Notes under the pieces: generated by a model
Databases searched by the model: none
What the model was told of the DNA's origin: nothing
The model's input: only the letters and a program-made list of their open reading frames with translations
Translations under genes and position numbers: made by a program
In this document: positions 1-12,233 of the stretch, one piece after another
Layout: each line of letters starts with the position of its first letter
How positions within the stretch are numbered: position 1 is the first letter of the stretch
Assembly (NCBI GenBank): GCA_002633005.1
Contig: NMRA01000563.1
Location: 186,001 to 250,000 of the forward strand
DNA from: Phoronis australis
Lineage: Eukaryota; Phoronida; Phoronidae
Length of the DNA: 64,000 nt
Direction of reading: 5' to 3'

Positions 1-300
1 ACCTGGAACGCGAAAAACAGACTAAATTGCATTATTCAAAGTCGTTCTCTGCCACTGAAACAGAATTCATCCTCCTCACCAGGTTTGTTTGCTCACATAA
101 TTTGAATTTCTCTTGATGTGCAAGCATTTTTCTTTTAGTTTCAAATTTCAGAAAAACGCTCTCTTTCAACTGCTCGTCACTTTGCCGATTTTCCAACAAG
201 GCAAATTCCGTCTCCTTATTTGTTATGGCAAGGCCTAGACGCAGTACATTTCACTTATACGGAAAATGTGACCTTTGATGTAAACAAAACAATGACGTCT
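1..300. repeat. Dispersed repeat family A, copy 1
   Basis: This stretch resembles 5610-5875 in the same orientation. Shared landmarks in order are a GTTCTCTGC block, a GAATTTCT...TTGATGT block followed by AAGCATTTT, and AATGTGACCTTTGATG followed by AAACAAA. Similarity is interrupted by indels, so both are old copies. No open frame is conserved between them. It is probably a piece of a decayed transposon; the family is not recognised. Confidence 0.55.
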
Positions 301-1239
301 TCAAGCAGCAGGTCCGCTTAAGAGGCAATTGTTGTGAGTCAAAACTGTTTAAATTTAGTTATAAAGGTGTAGCATTGTTCAAACATATTCTAAATGGAAA
401 ATTGCTTGCTGCACTGGCTTGCCTCATACTGTGCTGCCAACCTCAGATTCGGAGTGAAATCACACATGATAATCTATCCACCTTACCAGTCAACTGTTTG
501 TCGAATGACTGTAAGCGCATGCGCGCATTTGTCATAAGTGGGAGGGAGATTAGAAACTCTGTAGTAACCACAGAGTTTTTCTTTCGCGTGTATTTCAAAA
601 ATCGTATTTTTTGATTTTTCCCCCTCATGTAAAAGTAAATAACTCTGCAGTAGACGTTGACAGAAGGTACTTTCGTCAGGAATTGTTAAAAAATATTTTG
701 ACGAGCTTCGCGTTCCATGCCTCTTTCAGGTTATGTAGGACCCCATAAAAATGGCTGACTTGGGAACATCATATCTTAGAGATGGATGATCGGATTTATA
801 TGAAACTTTCACATACTATGCTTTGTGTTCTGTCCTCAAGAATTTTATTAGCAATTGTTTTCAAAATGTTCCACTTTTGCATGAGGGGCCATCACAAATA
901 GGACTTTCATGATTTTCATGAATAGTCCTTAAAGTTGCATAAAACGATAACGAATTGATATTTTAGAAAACTGTAACAGCGTTTTTGATATATCTCCTGG
1001 AACATTTATGTCAAATTTAATTTGATCACGTTGTTGATACTGTTGTTTTGTTTTGCATGTACATCTCTTTTATGATAAATTTTACTAAAAAGACATGGTC
1101 ACGTGACTCAATTAATGGCGGAAAATTAAATTCTCATAGACTTTGTACTTTCAGAAAATTGATTTTTACCAATAACTGTTCCAAGATTGGTTAAAAATTC
1201 TCCTTTTGTAAAATTGAAGGTGGCTTAGGGGATTCGAAA
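301..1239. other. Non-coding stretch, nothing recognised
   Basis: AT-rich sequence with no ORF above background. The short ORF at 375-614 starts with a signal-like hydrophobic stretch, but codon use is featureless and its second half overlaps a small inverted repeat (AACTCTGTAGTAACCACAGAGTT, positions about 556-578). I see no gene here. Confidence 0.5.
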
Positions 1240-1420
1240 CAACTGACAGTTGGTTATTGCTTGAGACAAGGTACTACAACTTGACTTGTCACGGCGTGTC
1301 TACTTATAAGCGAGTCATTTCATGCGTAGAGCATGCTTTCAACGAATCATGAACTGCCAGTTCTTTACAAATCCAGAAATCATTTTTCATGTGAGTAAAA
1401 AACAATCTGAGATCAACTTT
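1240..1420 (+). repeat. Dispersed repeat family B, copy 1
   Basis: Matches 35500-35690 and more weakly 20670-20815, all on the + strand. Landmarks are GACAGTT-GTTATTGCTTGAGA, then TTGTCACGGCGTGTC, then a GAACTG(C/T)CAGTT block and a CATTTTTCAT/ATTTCTCA block. Three diverged copies in one window show a middle-repetitive family; no coding frame is shared. Confidence 0.6.
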
Positions 1421-2068
1421 ACAGCAGTAGTCTTAAGTGGTCAAAATCTTATTCGTTTCTTAGTCCAGAACAAGTTAAGAAGCTGAATAATTCAAACTCT
1501 TTGGACATGTAATTTATATGTGACAACTGGCTTGCTCAAATTGACAAATTGACCACTTGATGTCGTTGCCTGTTTGCAAACTAGTTTGTAATTTCATTGT
1601 CAGCAGATGTTGTTTTACAAAAATAATTGAAGTAATTTGCCCTTGACCAGTTATGTTGAATGCATCACGAATCTATCAAACTTATTGACCTTTCTTTGGC
1701 AGTGACCGAAGTAGCTTAGGGAATTCAGTTGTCACGTAAGCAATTTTCTTTGCAAAAATCAACGCGAAAAATTTAGTTGCACCAGTTACTGATTCATTGC
1801 TACTTTATTCTGGAGAACCCTGTCTGTGCGCTGTGAGCAGAAAAGGTTATCACGCGTCGTCATCGCAATATATAGAGGACGAATCCTGCGATAGAACTTC
1901 CAAGCAAGTCGTTAGCTTACGGGCTCGGAATCATGAGGACCCCGGGTCTAATCTTTTTAATTGAAATCGAACTCGAAATTAATTGTCATTTTCTGTCGTA
2001 CTTTTGTGAGAGTTCAAGTTATTGTATGCTCGAGTACATGTCTTACGCTAATTTTTGTCTAATCCTAG
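1421..2068. other. Non-coding stretch, nothing recognised
   Basis: AT-rich unique-looking sequence. No exon, RNA gene or tandem repeat could be supported. Confidence 0.5.
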
Positions 2069-2188
2069 TTTGCACTTGATGACCCCAGCTTAAAGTTGGA
2101 GTCTGAATTGGAACTTTCGAGTTTTTACTCGACATTTCGGATTTTTACTCGAGTTGGTAGCTCGAATGCTGGGGTCATCAAGTGCAAA
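2069..2188. repeat. Long perfect inverted repeat (hairpin or MITE core)
   Basis: A 21-bp arm at 2069-2089 (TTTGCACTTGATGACCCC...) is repeated as its exact reverse complement at 2168-2188, with a 78-bp spacer rich in TCGAGT/ACTCGA. Weaker inverted similarity continues outward (CTCGAG and AATTTTTGT blocks on both sides). This is the structure of a small MITE or foldback element. I could not identify a target-site duplication. Confidence 0.7.
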
Positions 2189-3269
2189 TTTGGACTAGAA
2201 ATCCATACAACATGAACCATGGTGTATAGAATAACAAAAATTTGTCTCGAGTTTATACAATAATAATCTGGAAAATGACAAAAATAATTTCGATTTCGAG
2301 TACAAAGACGACACCGGCCATGGAAGTAACTTAAATAAAATTGCATTATATCGACAAGAGATAAAATACACTCGTGAATTTATTTTATGTGATTTGTGAC
2401 CTTAGCTTTCCGTTGAATTCATAGCAACGGATTTTAACCAGTTCAGTAAAATTTATTTCCAAATGATGCTCAACACGAGATCAATTCTTGCAAAATGTAT
2501 TTTCACACCACTTCGCATATATAGCTCCATAACAGGATGTAAAACTTAAGTGTTGCCCAGTCAGTTGTAGACGGAAGTGTACAGCGTGAACACAGCGACA
2601 CCCACCACGAAAGCTCGCATAACTAAGATTGCTATTGTTGAAAGAGCTTCCTGACAAACGATAAGACTGAGATTTAAACAAAAATCTAAACTCTTTAGTA
2701 AAGTTTGTAACCCTGATTACTGGGATGAGAATCTGTCTCCATGTCCACTCTTCTCAGCACTACTCCTCCAGTACAACATTCACCTGAACACCTTCAGAGG
2801 AGTCTCCAAGCCTTTAAACACTGTTATCTACATTTTTGTAATGCAGTTAATAGCTACACTAATTGTAAAATGCGTAATTTAACGTTTTCCATATAACATT
2901 AACAGGATATTATTAAATCCCCCGTGGATTTTGGTTTACCAGATGTGCGTATAAGATGTTTTGGTATGAACGACGTCAGAGAGTCGACATTCGTTGTTGA
3001 AATGATATTCTTACCCTCTGCGGAATGCATTATATTAATTATCAATTTGTTTAGTATTGTAAACTTTATAGGAACAGAAACAGTTTCTGGAAAAAAGCGG
3101 TTTTGCCAAGTAACTGTGAGCGTATCACTGTTTAGAATTAATGTAAAGACATTATCTCAGTAACTAGCTGTTTTGTATATATTCTCAATAATTATGTCAG
3201 TGACAGTAACTCGATGTTTTGTATAATTATATTCTTAGAGACGTTGCACTTCTGCTCAAGCCAGCCTCC
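2189..3269. other. Non-coding stretch, nothing recognised
   Basis: No convincing exon on either strand. The short ORFs at 2481-2681 and 2924-3163 show no domain, no splice context and no repeat relationship. Confidence 0.45.
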
Positions 3270-3397
3270 CGTTCAGTAACGCTAGGACCTCGCTAAAAAG
3301 CAAGACTTCGCGAGATTACGTGATATATTGCTGTGTATTTCAAATGAAATCACGTGACTTTGGCTAGATTTTAACTAGGTCCTAGCGTTACTGAACG
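3270..3397. mobile_element. 128-bp MITE-like element with perfect 21-bp TIRs
   Basis: The first 21 bp (CGTTCAGTAACGCTAGGACC plus T) recur as an exact reverse complement at 3377-3397. Total length is 128 bp and there is no coding capacity, as expected for a MITE. The perfect arms suggest a fairly recent insertion or strong selection on the ends. No target-site duplication is obvious, so the superfamily is unassigned. Confidence 0.7.
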
Positions 3398-3657
3398 AAC
3401 GCCAGAAAGTATTTTTTTTTCTGAAATAGTTGTGTGGAGTCTAAGACCAATTTCCTGACTTACGTCACTTTTAATGAGACAGACACATTGATCTACATTG
3501 TCATCATTTTTAGCTTACTTCATAACCATATGTGAATTCAATCTCCTATACATACGAGAACATAGTAGACGGAAGGCACATGCACAGCACTTCCAAGGAG
3601 AAATCTTATGGAACGCAAACACGGAATTCTATACCATAATGCAATATTCCAACCTCA

Positions 3658-3942
3658 AGGTGGCACAGATCACTTAATTAGGCTGCAACCGCGGCCAATT
3701 TGCAGTGCCAAAAATAAATTCTAGGGGTAGGCCAGGCTTGGGGTCAGTTTTGAGGTAGGCGGTGTGTATAGGCTCAGTGAATCTGGCTTGTTGTTGTGAA
3801 AATGCTGGGAATGAGAAAAGACCTGTTGCTCAGCTGTAGCTGCACTTTTCTCCAAGATGTGATGCATGTGTGCATTGCTGTATAGCAACTCAGTAATCGG
3901 CTGCGATTTCAGGCAGTCCTTAAAGAAGCCAAACTGGAAAAA
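3658..3942 (-). repeat. Dispersed repeat family C, copy 1 (with coding-like remnant)
   Basis: Reverse complement of a sequence found at 27860-28143. The two copies keep similarity at protein level in one frame: copy 1 reads LKSQPITELLYSNA then SAATAEQQVFSHSQHFH, copy 2 reads LKSRPISQLLHSNA then SAATAEKLAFFHSQHVH. The same order of flanking blocks (GGCCTACCCCTAGA, CCGCGG, GTGCCACCTT) follows in both. It may be a decayed coding region of a transposon or a host retrocopy. The protein family is not recognised. Confidence 0.6.
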
Positions 3943-5609
3943 GTAAACGACTATACATTGTTGTGAAATGGACAACATTCCTTTTTTGTTCGTCACCATG
4001 AAGCAATAAACACTAACTACTCTATGTCAGTGGAGTTTATTATTAAAACATATTGTCGGACAAAAAGTTAACACGATATTAGACTTGAGTTGTCAGTCTT
4101 TCCGAAGCCGGGGCGAGTATCAACTGAGAAAAATTCTGGCCAGATATTTTAAATTATTAGCAGAATGCCATAATCCGGACACTTTTGGAGCTTTTTGACA
4201 GTAAGGGAATAGAAGAGATAAAAATGTGCTGTTGCTCGAATGGAAAAGCATACAATTTTCAAACACTGCCCTTGAGAAAATAAATGTGGATCGTCTGGAT
4301 TTTTTTGCAGACATATGGAACTTAGAAACGAAAATTTGTTGCTATTTTTATTTCCAATGAAAAAAGCGTTTACTCACTACAGAAGAAAATTTGAATTTGA
4401 ATCATGATCTGGACTTGTCGCAAATTAGACTGTTTGGTTGGTGACGAAGAAAGTGTAATGATGAACAAAACCGAAGTTCAAAAATCTACATTTCGTGTCT
4501 CTCGCATTGCAATAGTCTGACTTCGGGATTAGCTCCGTAAGATCTCAGCCTAAGATTAGCAGGTTACCCCAACACACGGGCTAACTGAAAATTTTCACAT
4601 TCAAAAACACGCGCCGTTGACTCTCCAAAACATGAATCACTTAAAAGTCGATTCCTGTCATGCTGGAAGCTCAGGCCGTTGTCCACTGGCGTGAATTACA
4701 CATTTTCTTTCTGAACGTTATCAACGACCTTGAAAACGTGGTAAACAGTGTTCATGAGCAGGTTATGAGTGCGTGCGATTCCCAGCTGCGCTCTTATTGA
4801 GCCACATGCGTTTGCTGAAAACACCAAGTGTTATCGAAAACTGTCCGAGCACACGGCAAAGGTTTTCCGTTTCGTTGTTTCCAGGGTGTTTATGAGAAAA
4901 TGGGTCAGGAATTCTGAGAAAAAAAAATTAGAAAGGAATGAATATTTCTAGTCACTATCAGATGACTGGAGAGCAAATTGTCGAAAACTAGAAGACGGTT
5001 GCCAATTAATCGGAGATCTGTCAAAAAGAGAAATTTCTTTATGAAAAAGGAATTTACCATTGTCTTTCGAAAACCATCTGTATTTTTATTGTCAGTGGGC
5101 GCTTTGATTTATTAACGACAAGCTTCCAATTCTTAGAAATTCACCCGTAAGCAACTCATTTCCGTTCATCTTCATTATCACAGCAAGGTTTTCCTGCCGA
5201 CAAGCAGTCTATTTCCGTTCGTTCTTTCACCGGTTTCCGATCGATAAAGATCCAACAAATTTTGTAGCCCTTCAGCATGATCTTGATGGAGTTCCTAGTC
5301 ATTTCATACCGCTGTGAAAAACACAAAGTTTGTGGCGTAAAATACCTAAAACAGCTATAAAGTCGCTTGAAAATCTTGACTTCTTGGCCAAACTGTGAAT
5401 ATGATATGCGCGTACGTGATAACAACTGTGAGTTATTATATCGCGATTTGTGATGCAAGTCGATTTAAACCAGGACAAACTTTTTCATGACAACGGGTAC
5501 GCATTTATCAAAGTACTGCGTGTGAGTGGGGCATTATTGGAAAGAAATGGGTTACATGAGATCAGCTTCTGCGCGCAAACAAACCTGCAACACCCGCGGT
5601 TGCAGCCTT
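3943..5609. other. Non-coding stretch, nothing recognised
   Basis: Scattered short ORFs only, none with a recognisable domain or flanking splice signals. No tandem or inverted repeat of note. Confidence 0.45.
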
Positions 5610-5875
5610 GAAGTGGCATAGAACGTGAACACAGAGTAAATTGTACTGTTGAAAGTGGTTCTCTGCGGCTAAAACAGAGGTCAAGCTGTATTTTTACGGT
5701 TTGTTCGTAAAAATTTCGAATTTCTGTTGATGTCAAAGCATTTTCCCTTAGACGTAGCACCAAGGGGTTTACGCTACTCCTTGGTAACATATTTCTCTCA
5801 TACGCAAATGTGACCTTTGACCTTTGATGCAAACAAAGTAATGGCGATCAAGCTGGAGCCAGTAAAACTTCTTTG
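5610..5875. repeat. Dispersed repeat family A, copy 2
   Basis: Second copy of the sequence at 1-300, same orientation, with indels. It contains a direct repeat of TGACCT near its right end (see 5811-5823). Confidence 0.55.
5811..5823. promoter_or_regulatory. DR1 nuclear-receptor-type motif inside repeat A
   Basis: TGACCTTTGACCT is two perfect TGACCT half-sites in the same direction separated by one base, which is the DR1 arrangement bound by HNF4/RXR-type receptors. Copy 1 of the repeat (around 270) has only one TGACCT, so the second half-site is specific to this copy. It has no nearby gene, so function is unknown. Confidence 0.3.
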
Positions 5876-6079
5876 AGCGTATGCGACGCACATCTAGGAA
5901 TGGAGAATTTGAAAATTGTATTGGGGTGAAAGAGTTTATGTTTCGTCTTAGTTTCAAAGATAGTGAATCTGGCGATATTTTCTAGAAATTCTGTGCAATA
6001 TTTAAAGTGAATAACGTTAGCATCCCCAAAAAGTAGATTTGCCACGATCTGTTTAAAAGGCATTTTTTTACGAGATTTC

Positions 6080-6245
6080 GAGTTCCGTGACTCTTAAACG
6101 CTCTCCTGGCGGAGAATTTAACATTTTTGCTGTTTCATAGCTTTCGGTCAACGCTAATAACTGAAAGAAGTCTATCCCATCTAACGATAATTTCAAATAT
6201 TCAATTTTCGACCACACATGTGCTTTTGCGAAAGTCGACCGCGGG
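6080..6245 (+). repeat. Dispersed repeat family D, copy 1
   Basis: Resembles 20035-20285. Shared blocks are ACGCTCT-CTGGCGGA, then GCTAATAACT followed by AAGTCTATCCCAT and ATAAT. It directly follows repeat A here, while copy 2 precedes repeat B at 20670, so families A, B and D may be parts of one long element. Confidence 0.5.
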
Positions 6246-6765
6246 TAGAAGCTTCTAACTCTCAACCCGGAATTGTAGCTGTATTCGTTCTGAGAAACTA
6301 TAGAATAATGAGAATGAAAATTTGAATATCGTTGGCCTTAACCCTAATTTAATCGGAGCTTATAAACCATCTTTTTGGAACAATGAGTCACTATTTAGAC
6401 CATCCATTTTGTAACTGTCATTTTCTGACTTGCGTTTTTTAAACCGTGTTGTCCCACCGTAAGATAAAAATTCCTATTATAAACATCAAATTGTCAAGAA
6501 CTTCATGCTTTTATGAATATACCCATTTTCTCAATTTCTTGGACGAAACTATTTGTGTTTCACGGCTGTCGCGACATCTTCCAACCTTCATTGCCTTATG
6601 CACACAGGTAATTGATTGCTAGCAAGTCAGGGCATTTAAGCCTAAAACTCCGTAATAATAATGAATTGGCGTGGGACTACGCCAAAGGGGGATTGGTAGG
6701 GACGCACCACCAACTCGGGAGAGTATTTTGCCCATTCGGTTATTAGACTTCTTGTATGAAGCACC
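6246..6765. other. Non-coding stretch, nothing recognised
   Basis: AT-rich sequence leading into the tandem repeat at 6766. No coding or RNA signal seen. Confidence 0.45.
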
Positions 6766-6891
6766 AAAAGTACGCGTAGATTAAGCAAAAGCACGCGTTA
6801 ATTAAGGACATGTACACATAGAATAAGCAAACGTACACTTAGATTAAGCAAAAGTATGCGTAGATTAAGCAAAAGTACACGTTGATTAAGC
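6766..6891. repeat. 21-bp minisatellite, six copies
   Basis: Six head-to-tail units of 21 bp with consensus AAAAGTACGCGTAGATTAAG plus C. Units 2-4 carry a few substitutions but no length change, and 6 x 21 accounts for the whole 126 bp. Each unit holds a GTACGCGTA or GTACACxTA core. Confidence 0.85.
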
Positions 6892-9755
6892 ACACTTCAA
6901 CGCGTAGAAATGTACTCGTTTAAGAACAATTTGGCGCGTGGTATTCCTGGTATCGGGTTGATAAATAAAAGAAGTGGTGAAGGAGAAGAAGGGAAGTATA
7001 TAGTTGTTTCGCGACCCCCGCCTACATCCACCACTACGTGAAATATGTATGTTACGAAATATCGTGTGTCTTTTAATCATGTCTCTTGGTCAGTTGCTTC
7101 ACCAATGTTCTGCTGAGAGTAGAACTTTGTATCGAGGATATGAACGGAACGGAATAAATACTTAATAACGACAAGTGTCTTGTATTTAATCAATTTTGCA
7201 TTACGGGAAAGAAAACCTCTTGGCTGCAGGTCACCTAGTATCGCCCTCCCATCACCTCCAGATTGTATTTTATAACAAAGCTGTTATAAACCGTACCCTG
7301 GTGTTCAAAACATCATGTTTAAAGCGCAGTTGCTCTTCCAAAACAACGCCATCGCGTTCTTATCATTTATTTTGATTGAAGGTGACTCCAATAAATCGCC
7401 TAAATTTCTTTTGACTGCCATACTGGCCTTTGTTATTCTAACTAACCCGCCGTGACAAGCAGCATACTGGACCTGTACTTATCAATAAGGACCAACCAGT
7501 TCTTCTCTGACGTATAGGAATCATTTCTACTGTGAGTAAGGAATAAGATGTGACCGATTTTATAAAAGAAAGTGGTCAAAATCAAAGTTGTTCATTGAGA
7601 AGATGAGCGAGCTTATTGGCTCTTAAGACGGCGAAGTAGTAAGTGGATACCGCTGCACAACTTGTCCGTTCAACGGTTACCAACTCTTTCAACGCCGTCA
7701 ATCCCCTTCAAAGCTGTGTCGCTACTCATCTAACATTCAAAACCATGGCGAATTAGATGTTTACGGCAAGCCATCTGGTCTTCATTCTTTGCCGGTGCAT
7801 TATGTGGGAGGAAGTGTGTGTTTCTGTTTCAAGGCTGAAAAATCGCTTTTGTTTGTTATGCTACTGCAAAAATAAACATTTATATTCAAACATGTAGAAA
7901 TATTATGGTTTGCGCATTACGACTCCATTGCTGTAGTTGCGACATTTTGCGCTGAACTGTACTCATGAATTGTCGCAATTTATTCGTTTCCGACAAATGG
8001 TGCGACGATTTATGAAGAGGTTTGCATACGGTGTGTCACTCTAAGTTGGATTATTAAAACAACAGAAATATAGATTGGTGCATACAATGAGAATGGTATC
8101 AAAAATGCAAAAATCTGAGAATAGGGGTAACGTCAAAGAAATAATTACAAATTTGTTTTTAAACTTCTTTTAAAGTCCAAAATAGTCACGAAAACGCGCA
8201 TGTCTAAACGGAAAGAGAAGTCACTGCAATATCACGCATGCGCCAGTTGAAGTTTGACAGACACGATCTGAAATTGAGTAAAATTAGCCACCCCCTGTGG
8301 TTTCGAATAAATAACTCTGAGATTATTTCAGTCAAGTTTAGTGTAACTGTGGAATGTTGTGTCCTAACGCAAAAATGTTTAAATACTGAGATTATTTCAA
8401 GTAATTTTCACGTAGGAACTCAGCCACTATTATAGGCTCAAGCTTGTTCAACACACGGTTTTCCATTAGCCTGATGTTGTGTAAGAGTCGAGCAACAGCT
8501 TTCGCTCAGACTCTTACAGCCCTTGCATAATACAATAGGTGAACGGTTAGTACAGTGACATGTTGCAACACAATATGCATCGTGTGCAACACTTGCAGAT
8601 GACTGGAGTTCGGTGCTACTTACAACAACGTATGCAATAAATTGTGTAACGGCTACAAGTGCGACTCTTGTAACATACAGTGGACCATGAACGCGTTCCG
8701 TAGATGCAAGAAACTCGTAAAAATGTAAGATCACGCAGGTTTTCGCGAGATATCGCCATGCAATATGATCGAAGGGTATAACCGCACTAGCTTTATCTGC
8801 GAGTGTCTTGGGTCTGCTGCACGCAACCCAGGCTTTACGTGCACAAGCTGTGGATCGATATAAATGCTGTCTGTTGGTGTTATTGAGATGTGCTTTAAAG
8901 TCTGCAAAATGTTTGCGATCGAAACGTATTTAATTGTTATGCTTTTTAACGACATCCGTGGTCGGTTCGTAAAACAGATCAGCTATAGCGTTTAGGGACA
9001 GAAGTGAGCCATCTGAACGCGGTTCAATCTTATAATGTTTTGCTCGCACTTTCGCTAGCACAAAAACGTCAGTAATGTATGTGAACGGCTACAAAAGTTG
9101 TCACTTTTACTGGTGCTTTGCTGGCGGTTTGAGTTTCCCCAAGACTGCTGGTGTTTTCGCTAGCACTTTGTCAGAACGCTAGCTTAAACGATAAACATGC
9201 ACACGCTTAAAAGCCCCTGTTTGTTAATCGTCGTATTAATCAGTATATGGAATGTAGTGGATGTCTAGCATCAGTTTTTGCTTAAAAGCGATTCGGGTGG
9301 TGAAGACACAAACTAACTGCTAGCGAAAGTCGTCTCTTATGACCGCTTGGAGGACAGCTCATATCCCTGACTACATGTTCGCCTTCCATGTGAGCCCTGT
9401 ATTATCAGCCAGTTTTTCAAACAACAACACTACGTCTATAAAGTTACATTTGTGGCCCTTGTTTCTTTCCATTTTTGGTCTCCGCATACATTAAGTGGAA
9501 GTGACTGGTTATTTGTTTTTTGTTTGGCCTTGCTAGTCTGTTATTTTGCCACTGGTGATGCTTTAAGTCTTAACTTCAAACATTTAAAAATGAACCAGAC
9601 AAGCGCGTAGGAGTATGAATATGACGTCAATTATTACTAAAAACGCTTGTTGTTCGTTAGTTAAACATTTTATTCAGACGGTTTCAAATCCAACTACAAC
9701 ATGGCTATCGCCATCTACTTCCTTTCTTTGATATATTTATTTTGACAAGTGTTAA
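6892..9755. other. Non-coding stretch with one repeat fragment
   Basis: About 2.9 kb without a supportable exon. The block at 8690-8800 is a dispersed repeat (listed separately). Between 9000 and 9200 the 8-mer CGCTAGCA recurs several times without a regular period. ORFs at 8238-8435 and 8438-8734 show no domain. Confidence 0.45.
8690..8800 (+). repeat. Dispersed repeat family E, copy 1
   Basis: Matches 18115-18215 on the same strand: TTCCGTAGA(T/C)GCAAGAAACTCG, then TCAC(G/A)CA, then TTCGCGAGATATCGC and CACTAGCTTT. Two copies about 9.4 kb apart lie on either side of the globin exons. Nature of the element is unknown. Confidence 0.6.
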
Positions 9756-9941
9756 CATGCGCGCACTCAGGGGGGCTCGGGACAAAAGTCCAGTAAAGAA
9801 GCGCAAACGCGCAATTCACACTGGTGCGTGCTTCCGTTTTTTATTTTTTAGTCTGCCCGCTCTTTTGTTAGCAAATGGTCCAAAACGTCACGAATTCGAG
9901 AATTCGAGCCCCCCCATTTTGAAGGCTGGGTGCGCGCATGG
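9756..9941. mobile_element. 186-bp MITE with TTAA duplication
   Basis: Inverted ends CATGCGCGCACTCAG (9756-9770) and the reverse complement of CATGCGCGCACCCAG near 9926-9940 differ at one base. TTAA abuts both ends (9752-9755 and 9942-9945). TTAA duplications occur in piggyBac and Kolobok transposons. A half copy of the same end occurs at 22069-22085. No coding capacity; the small ORF across it at 9742-9945 is a by-product. Confidence 0.65.
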
Positions 9942-12233
9942 TTAATACAGCGAATGTAGATTCTTGCCTGAAAAACATTCTTCACTCATGTTATTCTAGG
10001 TTGTCTGTATCATTTTGTTGATTTGTTGAGTACGTGTAGTTTCGCTTCGTGAGCTTGTCACTGTTCAGATAAGTGAATGACGCAAAGCAACACTTTTAAA
10101 AGCATATCATGACACGAGATAAGTTTTTCCCACGAAAAACGTTTAGTCTGTTATTGATACTGAAACACCAACCCGCTGTTACAATTACATTGTTCCCACT
10201 ATAATTGTGCATATATTCTTAAATGTTCTCATTTTCAAAAAAAAAGAAGAAAACAAGTCAAAGTCGCCCAAATTATGATATAATTTTGGATTAATCAAGT
10301 TGATACAGACGAATTTTTTCGTGTATTCAAACAAATAACTCCATTCATTCCACTGTACAACCATAGGAACGCTAACCTATGACTCACTGTCTGGAAAAGC
10401 TGAACATTTATACCTGACAAAAAAATTAAAGAGCTCTTTTAGACTGAAAGGACGCCTGATCATTTGCTTATGGAGATGAAACAATGCATTTTGTTACATA
10501 ATACAAACAAAAACCAATTAGTAGTTTGCTTTAAAGCAGGTAATCCAACAACAGGAAGCAAGTTTAAAACGGATCGACAGTGTTTGTTTATATTTTGGTC
10601 ATTGTTCAACACAAATCTGCAGAGTCTCAGAATTGATTTTTCCGTTATGGCCGACTAAACAGAGGCACTTTTCGCATAAATGTGAAATTTGCATAGACCT
10701 TCTCAAAATAGCACCAATTTCAAGATCGCAATTACACCGTTGCACTTCACTTGACGACAGTTATGTTATGTTGCTGGGATTGTCAAATAAGTGTAGTTGA
10801 TGTGAATAATCTAAGACGGGAAGTTTCTTCTTTAATAAGTTCAAATTTGCGGTTTGACTTACGTCACAATTAATGTATACGCTTGGGTTTGTCTATCGTT
10901 TTGTATGACGTCATCGTTGATTTTGATGTCGTATTGTATCATTTAACGCCATAATAACAAAGACGCAACATTTTTCAAGTAAAATAATCTGTTATTTGAA
11001 ATAAAAATATTAAAATGTTTCATAAAGTATCCATTGTCCTGCTCCTTAATGTGAGCGATTTGAATCAACATACTTTTAATTATCAATCAACGGTGGCGAT
11101 GGATAAATCCACAAGTGAAAAACTGCGGTTTCGCTGAACTCCGGCCTGGATCTTCTTTTTTCGCAACCACGTACGAGAGAAAGTCTATCGGGGATTTCTA
11201 AAAGAGCCCAACCGGAAAAAAGCTCGAATGGGAGCTACTTCAGGATCGTTTTGGATGCGTGGCACAAGCGGACAATAATTGGCTAAAAGGTCATTATCTT
11301 TTCAGTTATTTATATCCTACAATTAAAATATGAGGCGTCGCCAGGCTTAGAACTGCGTACTAAGTGAAACCTACCTCTTATCTTGCAGTGGGCTTGTAAA
11401 GCTCACGGCCAGCAAGATGAGATTACGAAAGGACGATTTTCCGAAAAAAAACCCGTGTGGCTCTTTTTAGAAGCAAAATCCCTTCCACTTGTCTCAAGGA
11501 GTGTAGTACTTTACTCCTTGCTTGATGCCGCGTACCATGTGCAGAACTCTGGCTTCTCTCGTTGTACTGAACTTTGAATACTTATGTAAAGCCTTTGACT
11601 GATTTTCACCTAGGTCATTATGTTGTTTTGCAAATAGAACTAAATATTTTTGTGGTCATGACGTAGATTTAATCACTACACAATTATGAACTTTAACTCG
11701 TGATCAGGGCGTTATTTTCAGACTTCGAATGTCGTGAAGATCACATACTTGGGGTTTTAGAAACAGCAAAATAACCAGTTTGAAATATGCTGATTTTATT
11801 ATAAAATCAAATCAAACTGAGGCAATTCCCTCATATTTGAAATAATACAAGAGGGATTTGGTTTTCCAAGAATAATAACACAATTCTTTACGTGAATGAA
11901 TCCTACAAGTACATGAACGGGTGTTCACATCTCGTGTCACATGTTAGTCGCTCCTATTTGCTTTCAAAAGTTTGAAAAATAGACTCATTTTGCATTTTTG
12001 AATCTTAACAGATACAGAGCAAAATTAAAGTCGAGAAATGCAAATGTGTAGGTCTGCATTTTGCAGCAACACGGAGACTACGTTGTTAATAGTTGCAAAA
12101 TGATGCAACCGTTCGTCCGAAAACCATTGTTATTAGAAGTGAGCTCACCCTATGCATACAGGAACAAAATGGCCTTGAAGTACGATTCAGTTTCGCATTT
12201 CCATTACAGTTAAAAGGCCCGCACTGACTGTTG
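9942..12233. other. Non-coding stretch upstream of globin exons
   Basis: Searched for the missing first globin exon (helices A-B, ending in phase 2 before a GT). No segment with the expected Trp-containing A helix and Phe-rich B helix was found here. No tandem repeats; nothing else recognised. Confidence 0.4.

Noticed and set aside
6766-6891. CRISPR-like array
   Set aside because: Units are contiguous 21-mers without unique spacers; it is a minisatellite in a eukaryotic genome.
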